A stretch of 39,717 nucleotides of DNA. Source: Methanoculleus sp. SDB. Its GTDB lineage: Archaea > Halobacteriota > Methanomicrobia > Methanomicrobiales > Methanomicrobiaceae. The stretch is taken from contig LKUD01000022.1 in the NCBI GenBank assembly GCA_001412355.1, forward strand, positions 1-39,717, read 5' to 3'. The notes beneath the pieces were generated by a model. It searched no databases, was not told the DNA's origin, and saw nothing but the letters and a program-made list of their open reading frames with translations. Made by a program: the position numbers and the translations under genes. Below, piece after piece: positions 1 through 7,902 of the stretch (the stretch's first letter is position 1; every line of letters begins with the position of its first letter).

Positions 1-636
1 GCAGGCATCTGCGCAGCAGGAGCCGCAATTACGGGTTCCTGCAAGACCGAGAACCTTGGTCTTGAGAAGGTCATCGCAAACGTCATCTCCAACCCGAACA
101 TCCGGTTCGTGATCACCTGCGGTACTGAAGTCAAGGGCCACCTGAGCGGTGAGAGTTTCATCGCGCTGCATGCAAACGGCGTGGAAGGCGGCAAGATCGT
201 CGGCACGAAGGGAGCCATTCCGTTCATCGAGAACCTCTCTGCCGATGCGATTGCACGGTTCCAGGAGCAGGTCGAGATCGTCGACATCATGCCAAGCGAG
301 GATATGGGTGCGATCTCCGCCAAGATATCCGAACTTGTCGGAAAAGACCCCGGCGCCTTTGACGCCGATCCGATGGTCGTCGAAGTGAAGGAAGAGGGTG
401 CCGGCGGAGGCGCCGCAATGGCGGCCGGTGCGAACCCGCAGTTCCTTGAGATCGAACGGCGTCTCGACGCGATTGAAGAAAAGATTGAATTCGCCAATGC
501 CGAAATCGCACAGCGCTCCGGCCGGAAGATCGGGCGCGATATCGGTATTCTCTACGGATTGGTGGCAGGGTTAGTAGTTTTCATGATGATCCTGACATTA
601 TACGGAAAATTGATGACCTTCATTTTGGGGGCTTGA
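1..636 (+). CDS. mtrA: MtrA (5' truncated) with MtrG-like C-terminal segment
   Basis: Corrinoid-binding subunit of the membrane-bound, Na+-translocating methyl-H4MPT:coenzyme M methyltransferase. The frame is open from base 1, and about 40 N-terminal residues lie outside the window. Visible MtrA hallmarks are [10 protein letters not shown] at residues 11-20 and VKGHLSGES, whose His (residue 47 here, codon 139-141) matches the known lower-axial cobalt ligand. The MtrA domain runs to about residue 130 ([17 protein letters not shown]). A Gly/Ala-rich linker follows, then a segment with [18 protein letters not shown] and GRDIGILYG plus one transmembrane helix. That pattern is typical of MtrG, not of the usual MtrA membrane anchor. 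The gene ends 3 nt before mtrH, so no separate mtrF or mtrG lies between them. The MtrA identity is secure; reading the tail as MtrG is by motif. Confidence 0.93.
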   Translation, partial: AGICAAGAAITGSCKTENLGLEKVIANVISNPNIRFVITCGTEVKGHLSGESFIALHANGVEGGKIVGTKGAIPFIENLSADAIARFQEQVEIVDIMPSEDMGAISAKISELVGKDPGAFDADPMVVEVKEEGAGGGAAMAAGANPQFLEIERRLDAIEEKIEFANAEIAQRSGRKIGRDIGILYGLVAGLVVFMMILTLYGKLMTFILGA

Positions 637-639
637 AAC

Positions 640-1677
640 ATGTTCAAATTCGAGAAAGAACAGACGGTACACGATTTCAACGGTACCATGCTTGGCGGAC
701 AGCCCGGAGAGTACCCGACGGTGCTCGGTGCGTCCATCTTCTATAACAAGCATGAATGTGTGCTGGACGATGAAAAGGGTATTATTGACAAGGACCGTGC
801 GGAAACTCTCTGGAACCGCTGTCAGGAACTGTCTGACGAGACCGGCATCAAACACTTCATTCAGATCATCTCTGAATCTGCAGAAGCGTTTGAGAGCTAT
901 TTCTCATGGTTTGACAGCATCGACAACAAGACGGCATTCCTGATGGACTCGTCGTTCCCGCCGGCACTGGCACACGCATGCAAGTACGTGACCGAAGTCG
1001 GCCTTGCGGACCGTGCGATCTACAACTCGATCAACGGGTCCATCACGCCCGAGAACATGCAGGCGCTGAAAGAGAGCGACGTAAACGCCGCGATCGTGCT
1101 TGCCTTCAACCCGGGCGACCCGACAGTGGTCGGCCGTGAGAAGGTGCTCGTCGAGGGCGGTGTCGCCGGCCAGGAGAAGAGCATGCTCGGCATTGCCGAG
1201 GAGTGCGGGATTACCCGCCCCATCCTTGACACGGCCGCAACTCCGCTCGGGCTCGGATCCGGCGGTGCATACCGTGAGATCCTCGCCTGCAAGGCAATCC
1301 ACGGCCTGCCCACCGGCGGTGCCTACCACAACATGACGGTTTCCTGGACGTGGCTCAAGCGCTGGAAGGGTACGAAAAAGAACCCCTCAAATCTTGCAAA
1401 AGGCTACGAGGGCAAAGCGCTCCTTCTTGAGCAGATGTCGCACCACCACCTCGGTGGCATGGACGGCATCATTCAGGCGGCATGGTCCGCCCCCGACATC
1501 GGCTGCAACATGATCGCGAGCACCCTCGGTGCCGACCTGATCATGTACGGCCCTATCGAGAACTGCGAAGCAATCATGACCGCCCAGGCATACACGGATA
1601 TCGTGCTTGCCGAGGCATCGCGTGAGTTTGGCCTCGAGATCAAGTCCGAAGAACACCCGTTCTTCAAACTGGTCTAA
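640..1677 (+). CDS. mtrH: Methyl-H4MPT:CoM methyltransferase subunit H
   Basis: Cytoplasmic subunit that transfers the methyl group from methyl-tetrahydromethanopterin to the corrinoid carried by MtrA. The protein has 345 residues, somewhat longer than the roughly 310-320 usual for the family. Recognisable features are the N-terminal FNGTMLGGQPGEYPTVLGAS segment, a TIM-barrel pattern, DTAATPLGLGSGGAYR near residue 200, and GADLIMYGPIENC near the C-terminus. The ATG follows the mtrA stop after 3 nt, with a purine-rich GGGGG stretch upstream. It is therefore the last gene of the mtr operon, and an oligo-T run starts at its stop codon. Codon choice (AAG, AAC, ATC, GTC) suggests high expression, as expected for a central methanogenesis enzyme. 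Confidence 0.96.
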   Translation: MFKFEKEQTVHDFNGTMLGGQPGEYPTVLGASIFYNKHECVLDDEKGIIDKDRAETLWNRCQELSDETGIKHFIQIISESAEAFESYFSWFDSIDNKTAFLMDSSFPPALAHACKYVTEVGLADRAIYNSINGSITPENMQALKESDVNAAIVLAFNPGDPTVVGREKVLVEGGVAGQEKSMLGIAEECGITRPILDTAATPLGLGSGGAYREILACKAIHGLPTGGAYHNMTVSWTWLKRWKGTKKNPSNLAKGYEGKALLLEQMSHHHLGGMDGIIQAAWSAPDIGCNMIASTLGADLIMYGPIENCEAIMTAQAYTDIVLAEASREFGLEIKSEEHPFFKLV

Positions 1678-1687
1678 TTTTTTTTTG
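1678..1687 (+). terminator. Oligo-T terminator of the mtr operon
   Basis: A run of nine T residues follows directly after the mtrH stop codon. Archaeal RNA polymerase terminates at such T-tracts without needing a hairpin. The next gene lies on the opposite strand, which fits an operon end here. Confidence 0.6.
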
Positions 1688-1757
1688 GCAGCATCCCGAA
1701 TCAGGGAGGTGCCGGTACGGTTTCCCGAAAAAGAGGAGCCCGTAAAATCAGGGGACT

Positions 1758-2330
1758 TCAGTCGGGATTTGCCTGGGATTTTGCTTCAATCCGTTTCAGG
1801 GCCGCTTCTACGGCGAACCTGACCTTCTCGTCGGGGTCGTCGTTCAGGAGAGCCAGGAGCGGTTCCCGTGCTTTTATCTCGCCGATTTTTCCAAGGGAAA
1901 CGGCAGCATTCACCCGTACCCTGCGTTTTTCATCGGAGAGGACGGCAATGAGAGGATCGGTTGCCCGCGGATCGCCGATATTTCCCAGTGCCTCGGCTGC
2001 GCCGACCCGGAGCCATTTTTCCGGGCTTTTCAAGCACGTGATCAGGGGTTCAACCGCTTTTACATCCCCGATCTCGCCGAGTGCCCGGGCGGCGAGCCAC
2101 TGCACGTCGACGTACGGATCCGAAAGGGCTGCAATGAGCGGTTCAACGGCACGCCGGTCGCCGAGGTGGCCGAGGGCTTCCGCAGCCCTCCAGCGGAGGT
2201 TCAGAAGTTTGTGCTGAAGGAGACTGATGAGGACGGACACATTCCGCTGGTGCTCGAGTGCCATGATGTCCTGATTTTCAGTGGCAGAGGGATCAGTGGC
2301 TGCATCGGCTTCCCGCTCCATATCATTCAT
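1758..2330 (-). CDS. HEAT-repeat (PBS lyase-like) protein
   Basis: A protein of about 190 residues built almost entirely of 31-residue helical repeats. Five consecutive units share the pattern RWRAAEALGHLGD / AVEPLIAAL, spanning roughly residues 25-180. Such HEAT or PBS-lyase repeats form a superhelical scaffold for protein contacts; no catalytic motif or signal peptide is seen, so the partner is unknown. I chose the ATG at 2328-2330 because a GGAGGTG ribosome binding site (2344-2350) lies upstream; the frame stays open upstream, but that part contains the binding site. It is 95 nt from the NAD operon on the same strand, so it may have its own promoter or be read as a distal gene. Confidence 0.8.
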   Translation of the reverse strand: MNDMEREADAATDPSATENQDIMALEHQRNVSVLISLLQHKLLNLRWRAAEALGHLGDRRAVEPLIAALSDPYVDVQWLAARALGEIGDVKAVEPLITCLKSPEKWLRVGAAEALGNIGDPRATDPLIAVLSDEKRRVRVNAAVSLGKIGEIKAREPLLALLNDDPDEKVRFAVEAALKRIEAKSQANPD

Positions 2331-2424
2331 TAGCCGAGCATGGCACCTCCCGTTCAATAATCCTTTCGGATTTGGAAACGCTCTGATGAATCGGAACGTC
2401 GGTCGTTAAAAGAGGGAACATCCA

Positions 2425-3276
2425 TCAGAGGGAAACGGTCTTCAGGGAACACCGGAGTTCGAGGGAGACGTCAAAATTCCGGACGGTGTGCGTGAGCGCC
2501 CCCATGCTGATCACATCCACGTCAAGTGCTGCAAGGGCTGCAAGCCTCCCGGGTTCGATCCCGCCCGAGAGTTCGATGGTGATTCTGTCCCGGAGCCCCC
2601 GGTTCACGAGCGCGTCAATAGCCTCACGGATGGCGTCTTCGTCCATATTGTCGAGCATGACGATGTCCGCCCCTGCCCCTGCCGCGGCAACGGCGTCTTC
2701 CGGCGTTTCGACCTCTACCTCAATTTTTTTATACGCACTCCATGCACGCGCCCGTGCTATGGCTTCCGTGAGAGACACGAGGGTGAGGTGATTATCCTTG
2801 ATGAGAATCTGATCGGAGAGTGATGACCGATGCGGGTCCCCTCCGCCCAGCATGATCGCCTTTTTGTCGAATGCGCGCAGACCCGGGCAGGTCTTTCGTG
2901 TTCCCGCAATCCGGATCCGTGGATGTTCAGCCCGGACGGCCTCCACGGCGGCGCGGGTGGCGGAGGCGATCCCGCTCATCCGCCCGATCAGGTTCAGTGC
3001 GGTCCGTTCCACGAGGAGGATGGCATGCGCACTTCCGTCAAGTTCCATCACGATGTCGCCCTCGTGCACCCAGGTGCCGTCCTTTGCCCGGGAGATCGTC
3101 CGCACTCCAAAATAGGCAAACAAGGCTTCGGATTCGGAAATTCCGGCAATGAGGCCCTTTGACTTCGCACGCACGGCAGCCTGGCACGGCGTGTCCGGAA
3201 CCACCGCCTCGGACGTACAGTCTCCCTGCGGGGCATCCTCCCTGACAAATCCGACCAGCGTTTCAATGGGAATCAT
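2425..3276 (-). CDS. nadC: Quinolinate phosphoribosyltransferase (decarboxylating)
   Basis: Converts quinolinate and PRPP to nicotinate mononucleotide, the third step of de novo NAD synthesis. Family motifs visible are the N-terminal EDAPQGDCTSE, ALNLIGRMSGIAS, GTRKTCPGLRAFDKKA (substrate and PRPP binding) and LIKDNHL, followed by the C-terminal ELSGGI barrel strand. Length (283 residues) is normal. The ATG at 3274-3276 has GAGGA 8 nt upstream; a TTG two codons earlier is in frame but less likely. It follows nadA after 16 nt and is the last gene of a nadX-nadA-nadC operon. ModD-type homologues exist, but the operon context settles the function. Confidence 0.95.
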   Translation of the reverse strand: MIPIETLVGFVREDAPQGDCTSEAVVPDTPCQAAVRAKSKGLIAGISESEALFAYFGVRTISRAKDGTWVHEGDIVMELDGSAHAILLVERTALNLIGRMSGIASATRAAVEAVRAEHPRIRIAGTRKTCPGLRAFDKKAIMLGGGDPHRSSLSDQILIKDNHLTLVSLTEAIARARAWSAYKKIEVEVETPEDAVAAAGAGADIVMLDNMDEDAIREAIDALVNRGLRDRITIELSGGIEPGRLAALAALDVDVISMGALTHTVRNFDVSLELRCSLKTVSL

Positions 3277-3292
3277 GTACAATTCCTCTCAA

Positions 3293-4183
3293 TTACCCGG
3301 GCAGAGCAATCATGCGTTCAATCGCTCCCCGGGCACGCTCCATGATATCAGCGGGAAGCGTAACTTCATATTGTTCCGTTTCAAGAGCCCTGATCACATC
3401 GGCGAGGGTGGTCTTTTTCATGTCGTGGCAGACAGCGCCGTCCTTTGCATAAAACGTGCGATCGGGGTAGAGTTTTTTCAAGCGCCATGCCATCTCCTTT
3501 TCCGTAAAGACGTTCCATATCGGGGCAGACGGCGCCTCCCTGACCATGCCGCCCGTCGAGGCGATGACGTCCGCCGCCGCCTGGATCTCCGCGGGGCACT
3601 CGGGATGACAGATTATCCGCCCCCCGCGCCGCCGTGCCTCCCCTACGTCCCCCGGTGTGAATTCGGCATGGACATAGCAGTGGCCGCCGGGAGGAAGGGG
3701 GATGATGGTTTTATCCGGCAGGTTTCGCTGGACATACCCCGCCAGGTTTGAATCCGGTCCGAAGAGGATGGTGTCATGGGGGAGCGATTCCACGACACCG
3801 ACCGCGTTTGCGGATGTGCAGACGATGTCGGCAAACGCCTTGCAGGCCGCCGTACTGTTCACATAGAGCACGACCGCCGCCTCCGGATGTTTTGCCTTCG
3901 CTGCAAGGATCATCCCGGGAGTGAGTTGATCAGCGAGCGGGCATCCGGCATCGGGGACCGGCATGATCACTTTCCGGGAAGGATTGAGTATTTTGGCGGT
4001 TTCCGCCATAAAAAGGACACCGCAGAAGACGATTAGATCCGCGGTCGTCTCTTTCGCCCGCACCGCGAGCTCAAGGCTGTCGCCCGTAAAGTCCGCCACG
4101 TCCTGAACTTCCGGCAACTGATAATTATGAGCCAGGATCACCGCATTTTTCGCTTTTTTCAGGGTGGCTATCTTTTCGTTCAT
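3293..4183 (-). CDS. nadA: Quinolinate synthase
   Basis: An oxygen-sensitive [4Fe-4S] enzyme that condenses iminoaspartate with dihydroxyacetone phosphate to give quinolinate. Motifs include AVILAHNYQLPEVQDVADF near the N-terminus, VFCGVLFMAETAKIL, the NSTAACKAFADIVCTSANAV segment carrying a cluster-ligand cysteine, PGGHCYVH, and CHPECP, which supplies another ligand. The length of 296 residues matches the compact archaeal form. It starts 7 nt after the nadX stop with an AGGA-type ribosome binding site overlapping the end of nadX. The partner NadX supplies the unstable iminoaspartate, so co-transcription makes sense. Confidence 0.96.
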   Translation of the reverse strand: MNEKIATLKKAKNAVILAHNYQLPEVQDVADFTGDSLELAVRAKETTADLIVFCGVLFMAETAKILNPSRKVIMPVPDAGCPLADQLTPGMILAAKAKHPEAAVVLYVNSTAACKAFADIVCTSANAVGVVESLPHDTILFGPDSNLAGYVQRNLPDKTIIPLPPGGHCYVHAEFTPGDVGEARRRGGRIICHPECPAEIQAAADVIASTGGMVREAPSAPIWNVFTEKEMAWRLKKLYPDRTFYAKDGAVCHDMKKTTLADVIRALETEQYEVTLPADIMERARGAIERMIALPG

Positions 4184-4190
4184 GGCTGTT

Positions 4191-4949
4191 TCAGGTTCCT
4201 ATCACGATCGGGTTGTCCAGATTCTTTAAAAGTGTCAGGACAGAAAGTGCGGCAAGATAACTGGTCGCCGGGTTGTCAGGGCTCGGGGTGTTTTTGACCG
4301 TGATATGAATCTCCCCGAATTCGCCCTCGGCAATTACTTCGTGCATGTTCCTGTCGATATCGGGATCCACCCAGAGCTCCACATCTGCTTCCCGTCCTGC
4401 CGCAAGCTCGAGGGCGACGGCGACGTTGATATTCTTGGGAAAATGGCGTATGCAGTCGTACGCCGTGCCCTTGAAGACGAGCATCTTTCGATGTGCCTCG
4501 ATGCCGAGTGAGGCCGGGCTTTTCGTCGTTCTCAGAACAAGATTCCTGATCTCGGCGATCTGTCCGATTTTGAGGTTGTCAAGGCCGATAATCGCACCGC
4601 TCGGGATGTAAATCCTGCGTCCCGCCCGCCGGGCCGTCTCGGAAAGCTGCTGTTTGAATTCCGGATCTGCAAGCGCACCGACACTGAGGATCACAAGATC
4701 CTTTCCGTGCACCAGCACTTCGCCGGCATACCGCCGCACGGCTTCCACCGACGCAGCCTCGACGACCAGATCAAAATCTCCCTCGATAAATGCGGGAAAG
4801 TCATGGTATACGGAAGCACCGCACATCTCTCCGATTTCATTCGCCCGTGATTCCACCGTATCATAGACAGCGGCGACCGGAACAATTTCGGTATGCCTGG
4901 CGATGACGTGACCGACATTCCCACACCCCAAGAGGCCGATTCTGATCAT
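4191..4949 (-). CDS. nadX: L-aspartate dehydrogenase
   Basis: Oxidises aspartate to iminoaspartate with NAD(P), replacing the flavoprotein NadB in an anaerobe. The N-terminal Rossmann motif is IGLLGCGNVGHVIA (residues 3-16). The family-specific segments LSVGALAD, PSGAIIGLDNLK, FPKNINVAVALELA and NPATSYLAALSVL follow in order. At 252 residues the length is typical. It is the first gene of the minus-strand NAD operon. The likely start codon at 4947-4949 lies about 25 nt from a TTAA-type promoter element, so the mRNA may have a very short leader. Confidence 0.93.
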   Translation of the reverse strand: MIRIGLLGCGNVGHVIARHTEIVPVAAVYDTVESRANEIGEMCGASVYHDFPAFIEGDFDLVVEAASVEAVRRYAGEVLVHGKDLVILSVGALADPEFKQQLSETARRAGRRIYIPSGAIIGLDNLKIGQIAEIRNLVLRTTKSPASLGIEAHRKMLVFKGTAYDCIRHFPKNINVAVALELAAGREADVELWVDPDIDRNMHEVIAEGEFGEIHITVKNTPSPDNPATSYLAALSVLTLLKNLDNPIVIGT

Positions 4950-4961
4950 TGCTAAACAAAT

Positions 4962-4978
4962 AGTGGTTTTCAGTGGTT
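4962..4978. promoter_or_regulatory. Direct repeat at the nadXAC promoter
   Basis: Two copies of AGTGGTT (4962-4968 and 4972-4978) sit one helical turn apart, directly upstream of nadX and over its probable promoter. Repeats in helical phase at this position could bind a repressor of NAD synthesis. No known archaeal operator was recognised, so this is inference from position and spacing. Confidence 0.3.
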
Positions 4979-5106
4979 AAGTATTGTGTTTGAGAGGACG
5001 TGCTCCCGCGCGTTTGTCCCGTTTTCACGAGTGCCGGGAGGATACTCCGGGCGAACGCAGCCCATACCTTTTTATTGCTGAACGAGTCATATCTCCTCGA
5101 ATGTGT

Positions 5107-5137
5107 GGTGAATGTTTTTTCGCCGGTGAATGTTTTT
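5107..5137. promoter_or_regulatory. Direct repeats upstream of the aromatic operon
   Basis: The 13-mer GGTGAATGTTTTT occurs twice, at 5107-5119 and 5125-5137, with starts 18 nt apart. The second copy runs into TTATT, which resembles a TATA element. The 376-nt gap between nadX and the first aromatic gene holds these repeats and the inverted repeats further downstream, but no convincing gene. They may be regulator sites or duplicated promoter elements. Confidence 0.35.
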
Positions 5138-5174
5138 ATTCCCGTTAGCGACGCACCCGCATCTCCGGTTGCAG

Positions 5175-5235
5175 GATACGAATCTGCATCGTATCGTTTC
5201 TTTTATGAAACATTTCGGTATGGAGCCTGGGCTCC
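5175..5235. promoter_or_regulatory. Cluster of inverted repeats in the aromatic operon leader
   Basis: Three inverted repeats lie close together: GATACG...CGTATC (5175-5195, 9-nt spacer), GTTTC-TTTTAT-GAAAC (5196-5211), and GGAGCC-TG-GGCTCC (5222-5235). The middle one overlaps a candidate TATA element (TTTTAT), with a predicted start of transcription near 5230. The arrangement suggests operator control or a structured leader for the operon starting at 5326. The regulator is unknown. Confidence 0.35.
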
Positions 5236-5325
5236 GTATCGCCGGTTTTAGAAATTCCCGGTGATGCGGCATACAGGTTTCTGTGCAGTCGCAAACCGGA
5301 GATCAGTTTATGGGAGCGTAATTGT

Positions 5326-6126
5326 ATGAATGGAAAAAAAATCCGGATGGAAAGAATCATCAACCGGAACACGGGAAAGACGATCATCGTCCCGATGGAC
5401 CACGGGGTATCGTCCGGTCCGATAGCCGGGCTGACGGACATGGGAAGAACAGTCGATCTGGTTGCCGAGGGGGGTGCGAATGCCGTACTGGGGCACATGG
5501 GGCTGGCACTCTACGGCCATCGCACGCACGGGCGCGATATCGGCCTGATACTTCATCTCTCCGCCAGCACGTCGATTGGGCCCGACCCGAACGACAAGGT
5601 GCTCGTGAACACCGTGACAAACGCACTGAAGATGGGTGCGGACGGGGTGTCGGTTCACATCAATATCGGCGCTGATTCGGAGGCACGGATGCTCTCCGAT
5701 CTCGGGCGAATCGGCGTGGAGTGCATGGAATGGGGGATGCCCCTCCTTGCGATGATGTACCCCCGCGGCAGGGGAATAACCGACGAGCACGCGGTGGTAT
5801 CCGTGGCGCTCGCCGCCCGCGTCGCTGCGGAACTCGGCGCCGACCTCGTCAAGACCGTCTACACGGGCGACCCCGACAGCTTTCGGGAGGTGACGGGAGG
5901 GTGCCCGGTGCCGGTCGTGGTTGCCGGTGGTTCGAAGACCGACGAGCTGCAGACACTCACGCTGATAGAGGGTGCAATGGAGGGCGGCGCAGCCGGCATT
6001 TCGATCGGCAGGAATGCGTTCCAGCATCCCGCACCCGACCGGTTCGTCCGGGCTGCCGCACTGATTGTTCACGACGGAAGATCGGCGGAAGAAACAATGG
6101 AAATCCTCCGTAGCGGAGGCCCCTGA
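5326..6126 (+). CDS. 2-amino-3,7-dideoxy-D-threo-hept-6-ulosonate synthase, copy 1
   Basis: A class I aldolase-type enzyme of the archaeal route to dehydroquinate; the family also contains fructose-bisphosphate aldolases. In methanogens it joins a 6-deoxy-5-ketofructose phosphate unit to aspartate semialdehyde. Catalytic signatures are VPMDHG (residues 22-27), MYPRG with the acid/base Tyr, and VKTVYTGD with the Schiff-base Lys. A phosphate-binding pattern VVAGGSKT...GISIGRN follows. It is the first gene of the aromatic operon and is followed after one base by a tandem paralogue. Relative to the usual LHKG motif it has GHMG, whereas its MDHGVSSGP matches the characterised archaeal enzymes better than copy 2 does. 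The split of roles between copies is not known. Confidence 0.88.
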   Translation: MNGKKIRMERIINRNTGKTIIVPMDHGVSSGPIAGLTDMGRTVDLVAEGGANAVLGHMGLALYGHRTHGRDIGLILHLSASTSIGPDPNDKVLVNTVTNALKMGADGVSVHINIGADSEARMLSDLGRIGVECMEWGMPLLAMMYPRGRGITDEHAVVSVALAARVAAELGADLVKTVYTGDPDSFREVTGGCPVPVVVAGGSKTDELQTLTLIEGAMEGGAAGISIGRNAFQHPAPDRFVRAAALIVHDGRSAEETMEILRSGGP

Positions 6127-6127
6127 C

Positions 6128-6913
6128 ATGATTGGCAAGGCAATCAGGCTCGAACGCATCATGGACCGGAATACCGGACGTGCCGTGATTATCCCGATGG
6201 ACCACGGCTTTACGCTCGGCCAGATTGAGGGACTTGGCGATATGCCGTCCATTATCGGTGAGGTGAGTGACGGAGGGGCGAATGCGGTCGTCCTGCACAA
6301 GGGCATCGTCGGAAGCGGCCACAGGCGCTACGGCCGTGATATAGGACTGATTGTGCACCTCTCCGCGAGCACGTCCCTCAATCCCGACCCGAACGACAAG
6401 GTACTTGTCTGCTCGGTCGAGGAGGCGATCACGCTCGGGGCTGATGCTGTCTCAATCCATATCAATCTCGGTGCCCCGAACGAATCGCGCATGCTTGAAG
6501 AAGCGGGGAACATTTCATGGGACTGCAAGCGTTGGGGCATCCCCCTGCTGACGATGATCTACCCGCGGGGAGCGGGCATCGATCCGGCAAGCCCCGCGGC
6601 TATCGGCCACTGCGTACGCGTTGGTGAAGAACTCGGTGCAGATCTTATCAAGACCTCGTACACCGGAGATCCTGTCTCGTTCGGCAAGATCGTGAAGGCC
6701 TGTTCGGTGCCGGTTTTTGTTGCCGGCGGCGAGAAGGCGGGCGATCTCGCCACCCTCACGGCAATCCGCGATGCGGTCTCTGCCGGGGCGGCCGGTGTCT
6801 GCATGGGAAGAAACGCCTTTCAGCGGGACAACACGGCATCGTTTGTCCGGGCGATCTGCAGGGTCGTCCACGACGGCACGGACCCGGAAACGGCGCTGGA
6901 GGAAGTCGGATGA
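6128..6913 (+). CDS. 2-amino-3,7-dideoxy-D-threo-hept-6-ulosonate synthase, copy 2
   Basis: A tandem paralogue of the preceding gene, recognisably related along its whole length. It keeps the aldolase residues: IPMDHG, MIYPRG and IKTSYTGD with the Schiff-base Lys, and GVCMGRN near the C-terminus. It retains the LHKG motif that copy 1 has lost, but has MDHGFTLGQ in place of MDHGVSSGP. The start at 6128 is one base after the copy 1 stop, and the end overlaps the dehydroquinate synthase start by ATGA. One copy may be the heptulosonate synthase and the other the aldolase that makes its sugar donor, or the two may form a mixed oligomer; the sequence does not decide. Confidence 0.87.
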   Translation: MIGKAIRLERIMDRNTGRAVIIPMDHGFTLGQIEGLGDMPSIIGEVSDGGANAVVLHKGIVGSGHRRYGRDIGLIVHLSASTSLNPDPNDKVLVCSVEEAITLGADAVSIHINLGAPNESRMLEEAGNISWDCKRWGIPLLTMIYPRGAGIDPASPAAIGHCVRVGEELGADLIKTSYTGDPVSFGKIVKACSVPVFVAGGEKAGDLATLTAIRDAVSAGAAGVCMGRNAFQRDNTASFVRAICRVVHDGTDPETALEEVG

Positions 6914-7896
6914 AACTCTTCTGGGTGGATTGCCGGCCGTGGAACAAGGCATGTGCGACAACCGCCATCGAGAGCGGGGCCGATGCCGTCGTTGCGGACG
7001 ATCCTGAACGGGTCCGTGAGCTCGGCCGGGTCAGGGTGGTTGCGGATGGCGGCGATCTGGTCCCCGGCGAAGATGTCTTCTTTGTCGATATCGACGGCGC
7101 GGAAGGGCAGGAGCAGGCGCGGGCCTGTGCCGATCGCGGATACGTGGTCGTGCGCACGCGGGACTGGACCGTGATCCCGCTTGAAAACCTCGTCGCCGCT
7201 TCCGACCGCATAATCGCGCAGGTATCCTCGGCAGAGGAGGCGGACGTCGCTTTGCAGGTGCTCGAAAAGGGGGTTTCGGGCGTCCTTCTCGCAACCGACT
7301 CTCCGACAGAGATTTCCCGCGTGGGCGAACGGGTCCGCAGGACGACGGGCACCGTCCCCCTGTCCACCTTCGAGGTGACACGGATCACACAGACCGGCAT
7401 GGGTGACCGGGTATGTGTCGATACCTGCAGCCTGCTCGCCGACGGTCAGGGCATGCTCGTCGGGAACACATCCGAAGGTTTCCTCCTTGTTCATGCCGAG
7501 ACACTTGAAAATCCGTACGTCGCTGCCCGGCCGTTCCGGGTCAACGCCGGAGCGGTGCATGCCTACATCCTTCTCCCGGACGGCCGTACCGCGTACCTCG
7601 CCGATCTCCGTGCGGGTGATCCCATGCTGATCGTGGATGCCGGCGGAAAGGCCGCCGAAGCGGTGGTGGGTCGGATCAAGATCGAACGGCGCCCGCTCCT
7701 GCTCGTTGAGGCGGTATCGGGAGATGTCAGCGCAGGCCTCGTATTGCAGAACGCGGAGACGATACGGCTCGTGCGGGAAGGCGGCACGGCAGTGTCCGTC
7801 GTACAGCTCGCGGTGGGTGATCGGCTCCTCGGCCATATATCCGGGGCCGGACGGCATTTCGGCATGGCCGTCCGCGAGACGATTGTGGAGCGGTGA
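6910..7896 (+). CDS. aroB': 3-dehydroquinate synthase II
   Basis: The archaeal-type enzyme that oxidatively deaminates and cyclises the aminodideoxyheptulosonate to 3-dehydroquinate using NAD+. It is unrelated to bacterial AroB. The N-terminal MKLFWVDCRPWNKACATTAI, the central GMGDRVCVDTCSLL, GMLVGNTSEGFLLVHAET and the FRVNAGAVHAYILLPDG block are characteristic of the family. The length of 328 residues is normal. Its ATG overlaps the stop of the upstream synthase (ATGA at 6910-6913), so the two consecutive enzymes are probably translationally coupled. Confidence 0.95.
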   Translation: MKLFWVDCRPWNKACATTAIESGADAVVADDPERVRELGRVRVVADGGDLVPGEDVFFVDIDGAEGQEQARACADRGYVVVRTRDWTVIPLENLVAASDRIIAQVSSAEEADVALQVLEKGVSGVLLATDSPTEISRVGERVRRTTGTVPLSTFEVTRITQTGMGDRVCVDTCSLLADGQGMLVGNTSEGFLLVHAETLENPYVAARPFRVNAGAVHAYILLPDGRTAYLADLRAGDPMLIVDAGGKAAEAVVGRIKIERRPLLLVEAVSGDVSAGLVLQNAETIRLVREGGTAVSVVQLAVGDRLLGHISGAGRHFGMAVRETIVER

Positions 7897-7902
7897 GGCG
7901 TC

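Noticed and set aside
5000-5251. Plus-strand open frame of 83 codons upstream of the aromatic operon
   Set aside because: No ribosome binding site or family; it spans the direct and inverted repeats and probable promoters, so regulatory DNA is more likely.
5308-6306. Minus-strand open frame of 332 codons opposite the first ADH synthase
   Set aside because: It is a mirror of the tandem aldolase genes with Arg/His/Pro-rich composition and no motif.
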